From Candidatus Saccharibacteria bacterium UBA5170 (GTDB lineage: Bacteria; Patescibacteriota; Saccharimonadia; Saccharimonadales; Saccharimonadaceae): a DNA stretch of 54,295 nt. Both the position numbers and the translations under genes were made by a program. Under the pieces are notes generated by a model. The model was not told the origin of the DNA, made no database searches, and saw only the letters and a program-made list of their open reading frames with translations. How positions within the stretch are numbered: position 1 is the first letter of the stretch; every line of letters starts with the position of its first letter. The stretch lies in the NCBI GenBank assembly GCA_002413425.1, contig DHWY01000003.1, positions 252,131-306,425 of the forward strand, read 5' to 3'. Shown here one piece after another: positions 39,008 through 47,529 of the stretch.

Positions 39008-40570
39008 ATGTCGAACCGCTCGCCACACCACATAGCAAAGAGACTAAAAAAGACATTACTCGTCACTATTGGCGGTGGACTCATTGCTTTAACGCTGCTG
39101 GCAGTAATCATCATTGTGGTCACCAATAAAATTTCAAGTGATACAGCAAAAACAGAACAAACGGCCCTGTCAGGTGTCAGTACGGTACTGCATACTCAAG
39201 CAGGTTTTGTCTTACCAAGTAACACTTCGAACGTCCTCCAACAACTCGACAAAGCCACCTTGGTTAATGTTATCGCGAAAAACCAACCGGCCGTAGTTCG
39301 CATCCTGACGGTGTACTGTGCTGATATAACAGTTACCTCTGGGACCGCCTCACTCAAAGAGAAAGATAGCTGTAGCGCAGGTGTCGGTAGCGGCTCGATT
39401 ATTTCAAGCGACGGCTACATCGCCACAAATGGCCATGTCGCGGTAATCAGTCCCAAGCAGGCATTGCTCGACTCATTGACGTCTGACGAAGAAATTCAAC
39501 GATATCTCGATTATTCAGTGGCTGTTGGATTATTAACTCCATCAAAGGCTGCTGCCATACGGACGAGCGCTGCAAAAGATATTAGTGGCGCGAATGATGC
39601 GCTTGATGCAACGATTGCGCTTATTCCGTCGACGACCGTCACGGTCACTAACGCCGATTTGCAACATGCGATTCAGTTAGGCAATGAGCCAGTCCGTATA
39701 GACAGCGCAGGCAACCGGATGAAAATAAATTATACCGACACGATAGTAAGAGCCAGTTTGGTTGATAAGGATTTTGACCAAGAGGCCGCCGACCAGAGTT
39801 TGCAAACGGGACAATTTACGAGTTCTGATGTGGCATTATTAAAGATGAGGGGGAATTTTCCTTACGTACTTCTCGGCAGTAGTAGCTCGGTGAAGGTTGG
39901 TGACCAACTAACGGCAATTGGATTTCCTGCGTTTATCGACAATAGCGTCAGCACCGATCAGTGGCAAACTGTGCCGAGTATTACTCAGGGCAAAGTGACC
40001 GATATCGTGTCGGATGCTACGTATAATGGTCGGAAAATCATCGATACGTCTGTGCCGATTGCACAAGGTGAGAGTGGTGGCCCATCGTTCAACGACGCTG
40101 GAGAGCAGATTGGCCTGAATACGTATTCCGCCCTAGAATGTAAAGACTTGAAATGTTTCGGCAATGGGTTAGTGCGCGATATCGCTGATCTTAAGGTACT
40201 TTTGAAAAAAAATAACATTGCTCTCGCAACCGGCGGTGTGACAAATGACTGGAATAGCGGCCTCGATGCCTATACGAGCGGTAATTATGTTGAAGCTTTA
40301 ACAGCTTTCAAAAAGGTACAAGACGAATACCCAGCAAACTATCTTGTGTCACCGCTTGCTCGGCTCGCTCGTGAACAAACAGGTAGTAGCACCGACATTT
40401 CTTCGTCGTTTCAAGCGCGCACGGTCACGACGACAATCTTTATGATTGCTGGCGGAATCCTGCTTATTTTCGTCGCGACAATTATTGGCTTGATTGTTCA
40501 CTTTACCCGAAAGCATCACCGTGAGGAAGCGATAGCCAACGCCCAAATTCCTCCATCGACACCACTATAG
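39008..40570 (+). CDS. Membrane-bound trypsin-like serine protease (S1C-like) with C-terminal membrane helix
   Basis: 520 residues with a membrane helix at about 19-40 and a second at about 478-500. The protease domain between them has H143 (NGHV), D274 (SSDVALL) and S356 in G-E-S-G-G-P, plus a GVGSGSIISSDGYI entry typical of the HtrA/DegP branch. The H-to-D distance is long because of an insert of about 90 residues. A short helical-repeat-like stretch (DWNSGLDAYTSGNYVEALTAF) replaces the usual PDZ domain. The active domain should face outward. Likely envelope quality control; HtrA-type is inferred from the fold. Confidence 0.85.
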   Translation: MSNRSPHHIAKRLKKTLLVTIGGGLIALTLLAVIIIVVTNKISSDTAKTEQTALSGVSTVLHTQAGFVLPSNTSNVLQQLDKATLVNVIAKNQPAVVRILTVYCADITVTSGTASLKEKDSCSAGVGSGSIISSDGYIATNGHVAVISPKQALLDSLTSDEEIQRYLDYSVAVGLLTPSKAAAIRTSAAKDISGANDALDATIALIPSTTVTVTNADLQHAIQLGNEPVRIDSAGNRMKINYTDTIVRASLVDKDFDQEAADQSLQTGQFTSSDVALLKMRGNFPYVLLGSSSSVKVGDQLTAIGFPAFIDNSVSTDQWQTVPSITQGKVTDIVSDATYNGRKIIDTSVPIAQGESGGPSFNDAGEQIGLNTYSALECKDLKCFGNGLVRDIADLKVLLKKNNIALATGGVTNDWNSGLDAYTSGNYVEALTAFKKVQDEYPANYLVSPLARLAREQTGSSTDISSSFQARTVTTTIFMIAGGILLIFVATIIGLIVHFTRKHHREEAIANAQIPPSTPL

Positions 40571-40571
40571 C

Positions 40572-40600
40572 TTGCAAAAACTAACAACACGTGCTATTGT
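40572..40600 (+). promoter_or_regulatory. Promoter of the DEAD-box helicase gene
   Basis: TTGCAA (40572-40577), 17 bp, TATTGT (40595-40600). It would leave an untranslated leader of about 155 nt before the ATG at 40762, containing the hairpin GCTCGC/GCGAGC (40701-40716). Confidence 0.5.
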
Positions 40601-40761
40601 TGGAATATTGCATTCGATGAATGTCGAGCCTCTTTCAAAGACTTGCGCATAGTAAAATAAAAAGCGCGGCCACAGAAATATCCTCTCGCTGTTCTTTCAC
40701 GCTCGCTGACGCGAGCTATAAGACTGCAAAACAGCAATCAACTAACGAAAGGCTATTTCAT

Positions 40762-41985
40762 ATGGCATTCCAACAACGACGCTTCGGCGGTTCTAATAAC
40801 TCTAACTCTCGTTCTCGAGGCGGATCTTTTGGCGGCGGACGCCGTGGTGGTAGTAAGGGTCCTGCAAAGAAGTACATTCACCCAAGTAAATTTATCAACA
40901 AGGCAATCGCCAAGGCCGAAGAAGTTGTCTATGTGCCAACGCACAAATTCACCGACTTCCCCTTCGGCAACCAGCTACAGCATAACATCGCTAAAAAAGG
41001 CTACGAGAATCCTAGTATTGTCCAAGACCAAGCGATTCCTTACGTAATTGAAGGTAAGGACGTCATCGGCCTGGCCAATACCGGCACCGGTAAGACGGCC
41101 GCTTTCTTGCTGCCTATTATCGAACGCCAAACTGGCATCTCTCTGACGCCGAGCGTGCTGATTATTGCGCCAACCCGTGAGCTGGCTCAGCAAATTGACG
41201 AAGAGTTTCGCGCTTTCAGCCAAGGCCTCAACCTGTACTCTGCCCTTATCGTCGGTGGCGTCAGCGTTGATCGTCAGATTCGTGACCTGAAGCGTCGCCC
41301 TCACTTTATTATTGGTACGCCTGGTCGCCTGAAAGACCTGATGAACCGTCGTTTGATTCGTTTGGAAAATATGACGACATTAGTACTCGATGAAGCTGAC
41401 CGTATGCTCGACATGGGCTTTTTGCCTGATATTCGTGCCATCGTAGGTGAAATGCCCGTTGACCGCCAGACGCTCTTTTTCAGTGCCACAATTACACCTG
41501 AAATCCAAGCGCTCGTCAGCAGCTTCCTGAAGGACCCTGTCACGATTTCGGTTCGCACGAGCGAGACGAACGAGCACATCGAACAGTCCGTTATCGAAGC
41601 CCGCGACAAAATGCACAAGGTTGAACTCTTGACTGATATGCTTCGTGGTGATGACTACGAGAAAGTACTTGTCTTTGGCGAAACCAAGTTCGGCGTCCAA
41701 CGTCTGAGTGACCACCTAGACAATAGTGGTATTCCGTCTGTTGCGATTCATGGCAACAAGAATCAATCTCAACGCCAACGTGCTTTGAAGCAGTTCAAGG
41801 ATAACCGCGTTCGTGTCATGGTTGCAACTGATGTTGCTGCCCGCGGTCTTGATATTCCGAATGTATCACACGTTATCAACTTTGATACACCTCAGAACTA
41901 CGAAGACTACATTCACCGTATTGGCCGTACTGGCCGTGCTGGTGCAAGCGGTAAAGCTCAGACCTTTATCGACATCCAACGCTAG
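40762..41985 (+). CDS. DEAD-box RNA helicase
   Basis: 407 residues from ATG 40762 (GAAAGG about 11 nt upstream). A Gly/Arg/Ser-rich N-terminal tail (RRFGGSNNSNSRSRGG...) precedes the helicase core. Motifs: Q-motif region, TGTGKT (107-112), PTRELAQQ, D210-E-A-D213, SAT, and HRIGRTGRAG. The RGG-type tail is at the N-terminus rather than the C-terminus, which is uncommon. Such enzymes unwind RNA in ribosome assembly and cold adaptation. A longer in-frame start at 40621 lacks a ribosome-binding site. Confidence 0.9.
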   Translation: MAFQQRRFGGSNNSNSRSRGGSFGGGRRGGSKGPAKKYIHPSKFINKAIAKAEEVVYVPTHKFTDFPFGNQLQHNIAKKGYENPSIVQDQAIPYVIEGKDVIGLANTGTGKTAAFLLPIIERQTGISLTPSVLIIAPTRELAQQIDEEFRAFSQGLNLYSALIVGGVSVDRQIRDLKRRPHFIIGTPGRLKDLMNRRLIRLENMTTLVLDEADRMLDMGFLPDIRAIVGEMPVDRQTLFFSATITPEIQALVSSFLKDPVTISVRTSETNEHIEQSVIEARDKMHKVELLTDMLRGDDYEKVLVFGETKFGVQRLSDHLDNSGIPSVAIHGNKNQSQRQRALKQFKDNRVRVMVATDVAARGLDIPNVSHVINFDTPQNYEDYIHRIGRTGRAGASGKAQTFIDIQR

Positions 41986-42003
41986 TCGTTGTCTGCAAAA
42001 AAT

Positions 42004-42034
42004 AAACATAGCCCTAACGTAGGGCTATGTTTTC
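42004..42034 (+). terminator. Terminator after the DEAD-box helicase
   Basis: ACATAGCCCT and AGGGCTATGT form a perfect 10-bp stem followed by TTTT, just before the gatC promoter. Confidence 0.85.
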
Positions 42035-42049
42035 GTTTAGGTAGTAGGG

Positions 42050-42055
42050 TATAAT
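42050..42055 (+). promoter_or_regulatory. -10 box (TATAAT) of gatCAB
   Basis: Consensus TATAAT ends 6 nt before the gatC ATG at 42062. No ribosome-binding site; leaderless start predicted. Confidence 0.6.
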
Positions 42056-42061
42056 GGGGTA

Positions 42062-42352
42062 ATGACACAGATATCTCGTGATGACGTGCAACATCTTGCA
42101 CAGTTAAGTAGTTTGCAACTTAGTAATAAAGAAATAGACGATCTCCAGGTGGATATTGGTAATATCTTAGGGTATGTTGAACAGCTCTCTCGACTCGACA
42201 CGACTGGCATTGAGCCAACTTATCAAGTTACCGACCTCGAGAATATCTGGCGCGATGACGTCGTTGACGACTATGGTATCGGACGCGAAGTCCTATTGGC
42301 GCTCGCGCCCGCATCAGACAATAACCAAATAAAAGTTCCAAAGGTATTATAA
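42062..42352 (+). CDS. gatC: Asp/Glu-tRNA amidotransferase subunit C
   Basis: 96 residues. Family pattern: ISRDDVQHLAQLSSLQLSNKE at the start and IGNILGYVEQLSRLDTTGIEP in the middle. GatC wraps around GatA and stabilises the complex. gatA begins one base after the stop (TAAATG). It opens the gatC-gatA-HEPN-gatB operon. Confidence 0.94.
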   Translation: MTQISRDDVQHLAQLSSLQLSNKEIDDLQVDIGNILGYVEQLSRLDTTGIEPTYQVTDLENIWRDDVVDDYGIGREVLLALAPASDNNQIKVPKVL

Positions 42353-43726
42353 ATGACATTCATAGCTGATTATATTGGCCGTAGCGCGCGCGACAACGTT
42401 TTGTCAGCGATTGCTAAGGCAAAAGATAACGAACAGTATCACGCTCTCTTGAGCTTAACCCAGGAGCGAGCTTTGGAGCGGGCTGGCGCGGTTGATCGTG
42501 GTGACATAACTGGCAAGCTTGCCGGCGTTCCCTTCGTCGTCAAAGACAATTTTCTTGCTTTTGGTGCGCCAACGACCGCTGCAAGTAAGATGCTGGAACA
42601 CTTCAATGCACCTTTACAGTCAACGGCTGTTGAAAAACTTGAAGCTGAGGGGGCGATTTGTATTGGCAAAGCCAACCTTGATGCGTTTGCGCACGGTGGA
42701 AGTACCGAAAATTCGGCATATGGACCGACAAAAAACGCTTTTGACCAGACTCGTGTCGCCGGTGGTAGTAGCGGTGGACCGGCCGTTGCGACGGCTCTCG
42801 ACATCGTGCCCTTTGCGCTTGGCAGCGACACCGGCGGATCAATTCGGTTGCCAGCTAGCTTTAACGGTGTTGTCGGTGTCAAGCCAACTTACGGCACCGT
42901 GAGTCGTTACGGAGTGGTGGCGATGGCGAGTAGCACTGATACGATTGGCGTCTTTACGACGAATGTCGCTGATGCCGAGTTGGTGATGGATATTATGTCT
43001 GGTAACGACCCGAAAGATATGACGACATTAGCTGATTTCTTTATACCTAAACAGACGATTGAGCCTAAAAGGAAAATTGGGCTTATCAAAGAATTTATGA
43101 CCGACGACGTTGATCCAGAGGTTCGACAACGTACCCTCGAATACGTCCAACGTTTACGTAACGATGGTCACACTGTCGAAGACGTGTCTCTTCCGATTGT
43201 TGCTCATACCCTGGCGATGTACTATATTATTGTTCCCGCTGAGGTGAGCAGTAATTTGGCGCGTTATGACGGTATTCGTTACGGCCATCGCGCCCAAGGA
43301 GCTAAGACACTGGCTGAACTCTATGGTCGTACTCGCGATGAAGGCTTTGAGACAGAGAATAAGCGTCGCATTATGATAGGGAGCTATGTTCTTTCAAGTG
43401 GCTATTTTGACGCATACTATTTGCAAGCCCAAAAAGCCCGTACACTCTTAATCGCTGAGTTTAACGCACTATTTGAACAATACGATATCCTACTTGGGCC
43501 TGTCAGCCCGACGCCAGCTTTCAAATTGGGCGAGAATACCAGTGATCCGATCAAGATGTACTTAGCGGATATCATGACTGTACCGGCCTCGTTGGCAGGC
43601 TTACCTGCTATTAGTGTGCCGGCAGGAGTGAACGGCTCGGGATTGCCTATTGGTGTGCAGTTGATAGGTCAACGGCGGAGTGATGCCGATTTGTTAGCAC
43701 TTGCCAGATCAGTGGAGGAGAAATAA
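42353..43726 (+). CDS. gatA: Asp/Glu-tRNA amidotransferase subunit A
   Basis: 457-residue amidase that frees ammonia from Gln or Asn. The Ser-cisSer-Lys triad is visible: Lys in VPFVVKDNF (about 60), and the glycine/serine-rich signature GGSSGGPAVATALDIVPFALGSDTGGSIRLPA (about 138-165) holding both serines. The ammonia passes to GatB. The next gene starts within its stop (TAATG). Confidence 0.96.
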   Translation: MTFIADYIGRSARDNVLSAIAKAKDNEQYHALLSLTQERALERAGAVDRGDITGKLAGVPFVVKDNFLAFGAPTTAASKMLEHFNAPLQSTAVEKLEAEGAICIGKANLDAFAHGGSTENSAYGPTKNAFDQTRVAGGSSGGPAVATALDIVPFALGSDTGGSIRLPASFNGVVGVKPTYGTVSRYGVVAMASSTDTIGVFTTNVADAELVMDIMSGNDPKDMTTLADFFIPKQTIEPKRKIGLIKEFMTDDVDPEVRQRTLEYVQRLRNDGHTVEDVSLPIVAHTLAMYYIIVPAEVSSNLARYDGIRYGHRAQGAKTLAELYGRTRDEGFETENKRRIMIGSYVLSSGYFDAYYLQAQKARTLLIAEFNALFEQYDILLGPVSPTPAFKLGENTSDPIKMYLADIMTVPASLAGLPAISVPAGVNGSGLPIGVQLIGQRRSDADLLALARSVEEK

Positions 43727-44145
43727 TGGACCAAACAATCATTTTCTTTTTTGCCGCAATTATTATTGTCGGTGGATTATTATACGCCGCTATAGAGCTG
43801 ACTAAAAAAAGCACCAAACACCTTGACGTTGATCGCTACCGGAAAAAGTGGCTCGCGATTGAGCAACAACTCAGAAAAGACGTGCCTTCTAGTTATCATT
43901 TAGTGGTCTTAAATGCCGATAAGCTACTCGATCAAGCGCTGAAGGAGCGGGGCACAAAGGGCGAGACGATGGGCGAACGCATGAAGAATACGGCCGGGTT
44001 ATTCAGTAATCGAAATAATATCTGGTCGGCACACAAACTTCGTAACCAGATTGCTCACGAGACCGACGTGCATGTCAGTTATGATGCGGCGCGCCAGGCA
44101 TTGGCTGGATTCAAACAGGCACTAAAAGACATAGGGGCAATTTAA
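43726..44145 (+). CDS. Membrane-anchored HEPN-like protein between gatA and gatB
   Basis: 139 residues: one N-terminal membrane helix (about 5-25), then a helical domain with a R-N-Q-I-A-H motif (about 107-112), the R-x4-H signature of HEPN domains, preceded by WSAHKL. HEPN proteins are often RNases or toxins, but many are inactive binding modules. It is inserted in the operon with overlapping TAATG junctions on both sides, so it is translated with GatA and GatB. No family name is offered; the HEPN call is from the motif alone. Confidence 0.65.
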   Translation: MDQTIIFFFAAIIIVGGLLYAAIELTKKSTKHLDVDRYRKKWLAIEQQLRKDVPSSYHLVVLNADKLLDQALKERGTKGETMGERMKNTAGLFSNRNNIWSAHKLRNQIAHETDVHVSYDAARQALAGFKQALKDIGAI

Positions 44146-45602
44146 TGATTACTGACGAAATTCTTGATAAATACGACATGACGATTGGTATTGAATGTCA
44201 TGTTCAGCTTTCGACGACGACAAAACTATTCAGTGGCGCGGACAATGATGCACGTGACAAGTCACCAAATAGCGTGGTCAGCCCAATTGATTTTGGTCTG
44301 CCCGGCATGTTACCTGTACTTAACCATGATGCGGTTAAGCTTGCTATTAAAGCGGGTTTGGCTCTCGGTAGCGAGATTGCTCACATCAGTCGGTTCGATC
44401 GTAAACACTATTTTTATCCTGATCTGCCTAAGGGCTATCAAACAACCCAAATGTATCAGCCAATCATTGGAGCCGGTTTGGTCAATGTGCCTCGGGAAGA
44501 CGACAGTTCGTTTGACGTTCGAATTCACCACGCCCACATGGAAGAGGATGCCGGTAAGCTGACGCATTACGGCGACTACAGTTTGGTTGATCTCAACCGA
44601 GCAGGAACGCCGCTGATTGAGATTGTGTCTGAACCTGATATTCATTCGGCTGCGGATGCCAAGGCGTTTGCAACTGAACTATACCGTCTGATGACGTATG
44701 CCGGAGTAACGAATGGCGATCTTTATCATGGTAATATGCGGTTTGACGTCAATGTGTCGGTCGCGCTCAAAGGAGCCTCGGAGCTCGGTATTCGGGCGGA
44801 AGTAAAAAATCTTAATTCATTCCGAAGTGTTGAGCGAGCAGCTGATTTTGAGTTGAGGCGTCAAATTGAACGTCTCGAAAAAGGCGAACGAATCGTTCAG
44901 GAAACTCGTGGTTGGGATGAGGCCAAGCAAAAGACGAATAGCCAGCGCAGCAAAGAAGATGCCCAGGATTATCGCTATATGCCCGATGCTGATATTCCAC
45001 CGATCGTGTTAAATGATGACGAAATACGCGAGATTCAAGCAACTGTTCCTGTATTACCCTCCTTTTATCGTCAAAAATGGCAACCACTTAAACTTGATAG
45101 TACCGTTGTAAATGCTTTATTGGCATCGCAAGACATTGCTAAAGGTATACAATATATTTTCGAAAAGGGCGGGGAAAATGCTGCACGACGGAACGCTCAA
45201 TGGTTCGTCAGTTCCGTTGGGCCCGATGATAGTGGATTAGCAGTGGCGGCCATCCAGTTTCTTCCTGAGCGTTTTGTAGAACTTGCACAAATGGTGGACG
45301 CTAATGAGTTATCAAGTACCGCCGCAAAAACAATCTTTTCTGAACTTTTAACTGGAGCTAAATCTCCTCGTCAAGTAGCAGAAGAAAAGAACCTATTACA
45401 GGTGAGTGATGATGATGCAATATTACAAATAGTTGATGAAGTATTGGCTGATGCGGGGTCCGCTAAAGCTGTTGAAGATCTAAAAAATGGCAACGATAAA
45501 GTTATCGGCTTTTTGGTTGGTCAGGTCATGAAGAAATCTTTCGGTAAAGCTAATCCTGAATTGGCTAAGAAATTAATCCGCGAAAGGATTGTCCAAAATT
45601 AA
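44145..45602 (+). CDS. gatB: Asp/Glu-tRNA amidotransferase subunit B
   Basis: 485 residues. The N-terminal catalytic cradle starts I-G-I-E-C-H-V-Q-L-S-T-T-T-K-L-F-S-G and contains KHYFYPDLPKGYQ (phosphorylated intermediate and metal site), HMEEDAGKLTH and RAGTPLIEIVSEPD. The helical and YqeY-like C-terminal domains (about 300-485) bind the tRNA. It turns Glu-tRNA(Gln) (and/or Asp-tRNA(Asn)) into the amide. The end overlaps galU by 14 bp. Confidence 0.96.
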   Translation: MITDEILDKYDMTIGIECHVQLSTTTKLFSGADNDARDKSPNSVVSPIDFGLPGMLPVLNHDAVKLAIKAGLALGSEIAHISRFDRKHYFYPDLPKGYQTTQMYQPIIGAGLVNVPREDDSSFDVRIHHAHMEEDAGKLTHYGDYSLVDLNRAGTPLIEIVSEPDIHSAADAKAFATELYRLMTYAGVTNGDLYHGNMRFDVNVSVALKGASELGIRAEVKNLNSFRSVERAADFELRRQIERLEKGERIVQETRGWDEAKQKTNSQRSKEDAQDYRYMPDADIPPIVLNDDEIREIQATVPVLPSFYRQKWQPLKLDSTVVNALLASQDIAKGIQYIFEKGGENAARRNAQWFVSSVGPDDSGLAVAAIQFLPERFVELAQMVDANELSSTAAKTIFSELLTGAKSPRQVAEEKNLLQVSDDDAILQIVDEVLADAGSAKAVEDLKNGNDKVIGFLVGQVMKKSFGKANPELAKKLIRERIVQN

Positions 45603-46473
45603 ACAGCCAACTAAAGCTATTATTTGTGCGGCCGGACTCGGCACGCGGTTTTTGCCTCAGACAAAAGCAATGCCAAAAGAAATGTTGCCAATCATTGATA
45701 AGCCGGTTATTCAATTGATTGTCGAACAGGCGGTCGCGGCGGGTGTGACGGATATTATCATTGTGACTGGTAGTACAAAGCGAGCAATCGAAGACCACTT
45801 TGATCGCAGCGATGAACTTGAAAGAGATTTGCGTGAAAGAGGAAAAGATGACAAAGCAGACCAGATTGAAGCCATTGCTAACTTAGCAAATTTTGTCTAT
45901 GTTCGCCAAAAAGGTACACCTAAAGGTAACGCCCGCCCAGTACTCAATGCTCAACATCTTATTAACGATGACGAACCATTTTTTGTATTTTTTGCTGACG
46001 ATTTTTTTCGCTCCGATACACCCTGGCCAATCCAATTGAAAGATGCTTATAACAAAACTGGTAAATCAGTTATTTCCCTTATTGATGTGGATAAAAAAGA
46101 TGCGGACAAATACGGTATGGCAGAGATTGGAGACAAAGTCTCTGACCGATTATTTAAGCTCAACGGTCTTATCGAAAAACCGGGCGAAGCAAATACCCCG
46201 TCAAATTTCGCATCAGTTGGAAGCTATTTGTTAACGCCCGATATTATACCAATTATAGCTCAGGAAAAAGTGGGAGTAGGTGGCGAAATTACTCTGGCTG
46301 ACAGTATTAACGAACTTGCAAAAAACGATCTTGTATACGGGTGTTTTATTGAAGGCGTTTGGCATGATACGGGTGACCAACTGAAATATCTACAGGCAGT
46401 GGTTGATATTGGGCTCGAGAGTGATGAATACGGAGAGGACTTTAAGGAATACCTTAAAAAACGCTTACGTTAA
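45589..46473 (+). CDS. galU: UTP--glucose-1-phosphate uridylyltransferase
   Basis: 294 residues. The nucleotide-binding motif A-A-G-L-G-T-R-F-L-P-Q-T-K-A-M-P-K-E-M (about 14-32) and F-F-A-D-D-F-F, plus ...LIEKPGEA, identify GalU. It makes UDP-glucose for glycans and for the trehalose fusion enzyme. The best start is a TTG at 45589 inside the gatB end, with AAGGA just before it; the true start could lie a few codons later, because no ATG precedes the first motif. Confidence 0.92.
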   Translation: MSKIKQPTKAIICAAGLGTRFLPQTKAMPKEMLPIIDKPVIQLIVEQAVAAGVTDIIIVTGSTKRAIEDHFDRSDELERDLRERGKDDKADQIEAIANLANFVYVRQKGTPKGNARPVLNAQHLINDDEPFFVFFADDFFRSDTPWPIQLKDAYNKTGKSVISLIDVDKKDADKYGMAEIGDKVSDRLFKLNGLIEKPGEANTPSNFASVGSYLLTPDIIPIIAQEKVGVGGEITLADSINELAKNDLVYGCFIEGVWHDTGDQLKYLQAVVDIGLESDEYGEDFKEYLKKRLR

Positions 46474-46477
46474 AGAT

Positions 46478-46505
46478 TGTAACCGATGCAATTAGGTGAT
46501 ATAAT
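46478..46505 (+). promoter_or_regulatory. Promoter of the small envelope-protein operon
   Basis: TTGTAA (46478-46483), 16 bp, TATAAT (46500-46505). The mRNA carries AAAGGAGGG before the GTG at 46557. Confidence 0.6.
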
Positions 46506-46556
46506 AACGGAAGCACCGATATGAACATCTAAAAAAATACACAAAGGAGGGCTTCC

Positions 46557-46817
46557 GTGAGTCTTGCAGCAGAAATACTTGTCATTATTTTATCAATCTT
46601 CTTGGCATTATTCCTTTTGCTTGGCATTATTTTGGCAGTTTATCTTATCAAACTAACACACGATATCCGCGCACTCACCAACTCAGCTGGACGGACGGTT
46701 AACATAATCGAGGCAGCTATAGTGGGTGCTGCTAAGTTTTCATCACCACTGTTTATTGCAGAATTGGTTGGCCGATATATCAAAAAAATTAAGAAAAGTA
46801 AAAAAGGGAGTAAATAA
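46557..46817 (+). CDS. Small membrane protein (DUF948-like)
   Basis: 86 residues: one long hydrophobic helix (about 6-35), an amphipathic helix, and a lysine-rich tail. The layout resembles DUF948-type proteins, but the match is only general. GTG start, with a strong AAAGGAGGG 6-7 nt upstream. It is followed at once by the YtxH-type gene. Confidence 0.7.
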   Translation: MSLAAEILVIILSIFLALFLLLGIILAVYLIKLTHDIRALTNSAGRTVNIIEAAIVGAAKFSSPLFIAELVGRYIKKIKKSKKGSK

Positions 46818-46818
46818 T

Positions 46819-47127
46819 ATGTCTAAAGGAAAATTTGCTGTAGGAACACTATTTGGAGCAGCTATTGGACTTCTCGCTGGAGTTCTGACTGCTCCAAAAA
46901 GCGGCAAGGAAACGCGTGCCGAACTGAAAGCAAAAGCCGAAGTCCTCAAGGGTGAAGCAACTCAAAAAGTTGAAAAAGTCCAAACCAAAGCCAACGAAGT
47001 TGCCGACGACGTCAAAGATAAAGCAGCCGTCGCCACCCAAGAGGCGAGGGCCAAAGCCGAAGATATCAAAGTACGGACTGAACGGGCGATTGATGGTGCC
47101 AAAAAAGGCTTTACGAGTAACAAATAA
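46819..47127 (+). CDS. YtxH-domain protein
   Basis: 102 residues from ATG 46819 (AAAGGGAG 8 nt upstream). A glycine-rich membrane helix (FAVGTLFGAAIGLLAGVLTAP, about 6-26) and the K-S-G-K-E-T-R signature of the YtxH family precede a long Lys/Glu/Ala coiled coil. Linked to stress response in Firmicutes; in this lineage the function is unknown. Confidence 0.82.
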   Translation: MSKGKFAVGTLFGAAIGLLAGVLTAPKSGKETRAELKAKAEVLKGEATQKVEKVQTKANEVADDVKDKAAVATQEARAKAEDIKVRTERAIDGAKKGFTSNK

Positions 47128-47146
47128 CTTGAATAAGTACTCAATA

Positions 47147-47176
47147 AATGACACACTAATTCTGACAGTGTGTCAT
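47147..47176 (+). terminator. Terminator after the YtxH gene
   Basis: ATGACACACT and AGTGTGTCAT are perfect inverted copies with a 9-nt loop and TTTT after the stem. Confidence 0.85.
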
Positions 47177-47196
47177 TTTAATAATTAGGGATTAGT

Positions 47197-47472
47197 ATGA
47201 TAAAAAAAATAGTGAATAAAATAAAAAACGACAACGAACGCGGTGCCCGACACGCCATCTTAGAAGACCTATTCCTGGATTTCCATCGTAGTCGGCGCCA
47301 GGTCTACTCGATGAACTTTGTTCGCGGCATATTCTTTGGCTTCGGTACTGTACTCGGTGGAACGGTGCTGGTGGCGATTATCATATGGGTATTAGGCCAA
47401 TTCGTCGATTGGTTTCCGATTATTGGTGATTTTATCAAACAGATTATCGACGCCATGCAGCGCTCACGGTAG
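47197..47472 (+). CDS. DUF5665-type membrane protein
   Basis: 91 residues. The stretch F-V-R-G-I-F-F-G-F-G-T-V-L-G-G-T-V-L-V-A (about 41-60) fits DUF5665 proteins, preceded by a basic amphipathic start and followed by a second short hydrophobic patch with WFPIIGDF. One or two membrane segments. Function unknown. Confidence 0.75.
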   Translation: MIKKIVNKIKNDNERGARHAILEDLFLDFHRSRRQVYSMNFVRGIFFGFGTVLGGTVLVAIIIWVLGQFVDWFPIIGDFIKQIIDAMQRSR

Positions 47473-47512
47473 TCAGTCCATTTTACTACAGACAAAGCAG
47501 GCTCTGATTGGG

Positions 47513-47518
47513 TATACT
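47513..47518 (+). promoter_or_regulatory. -10 box (TATACT) of dnaE
   Basis: TATACT ends 11 nt before the dnaE ATG at 47530, with no ribosome-binding site. Confidence 0.5.
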
Positions 47519-47529
47519 AGAGTCTAGTT

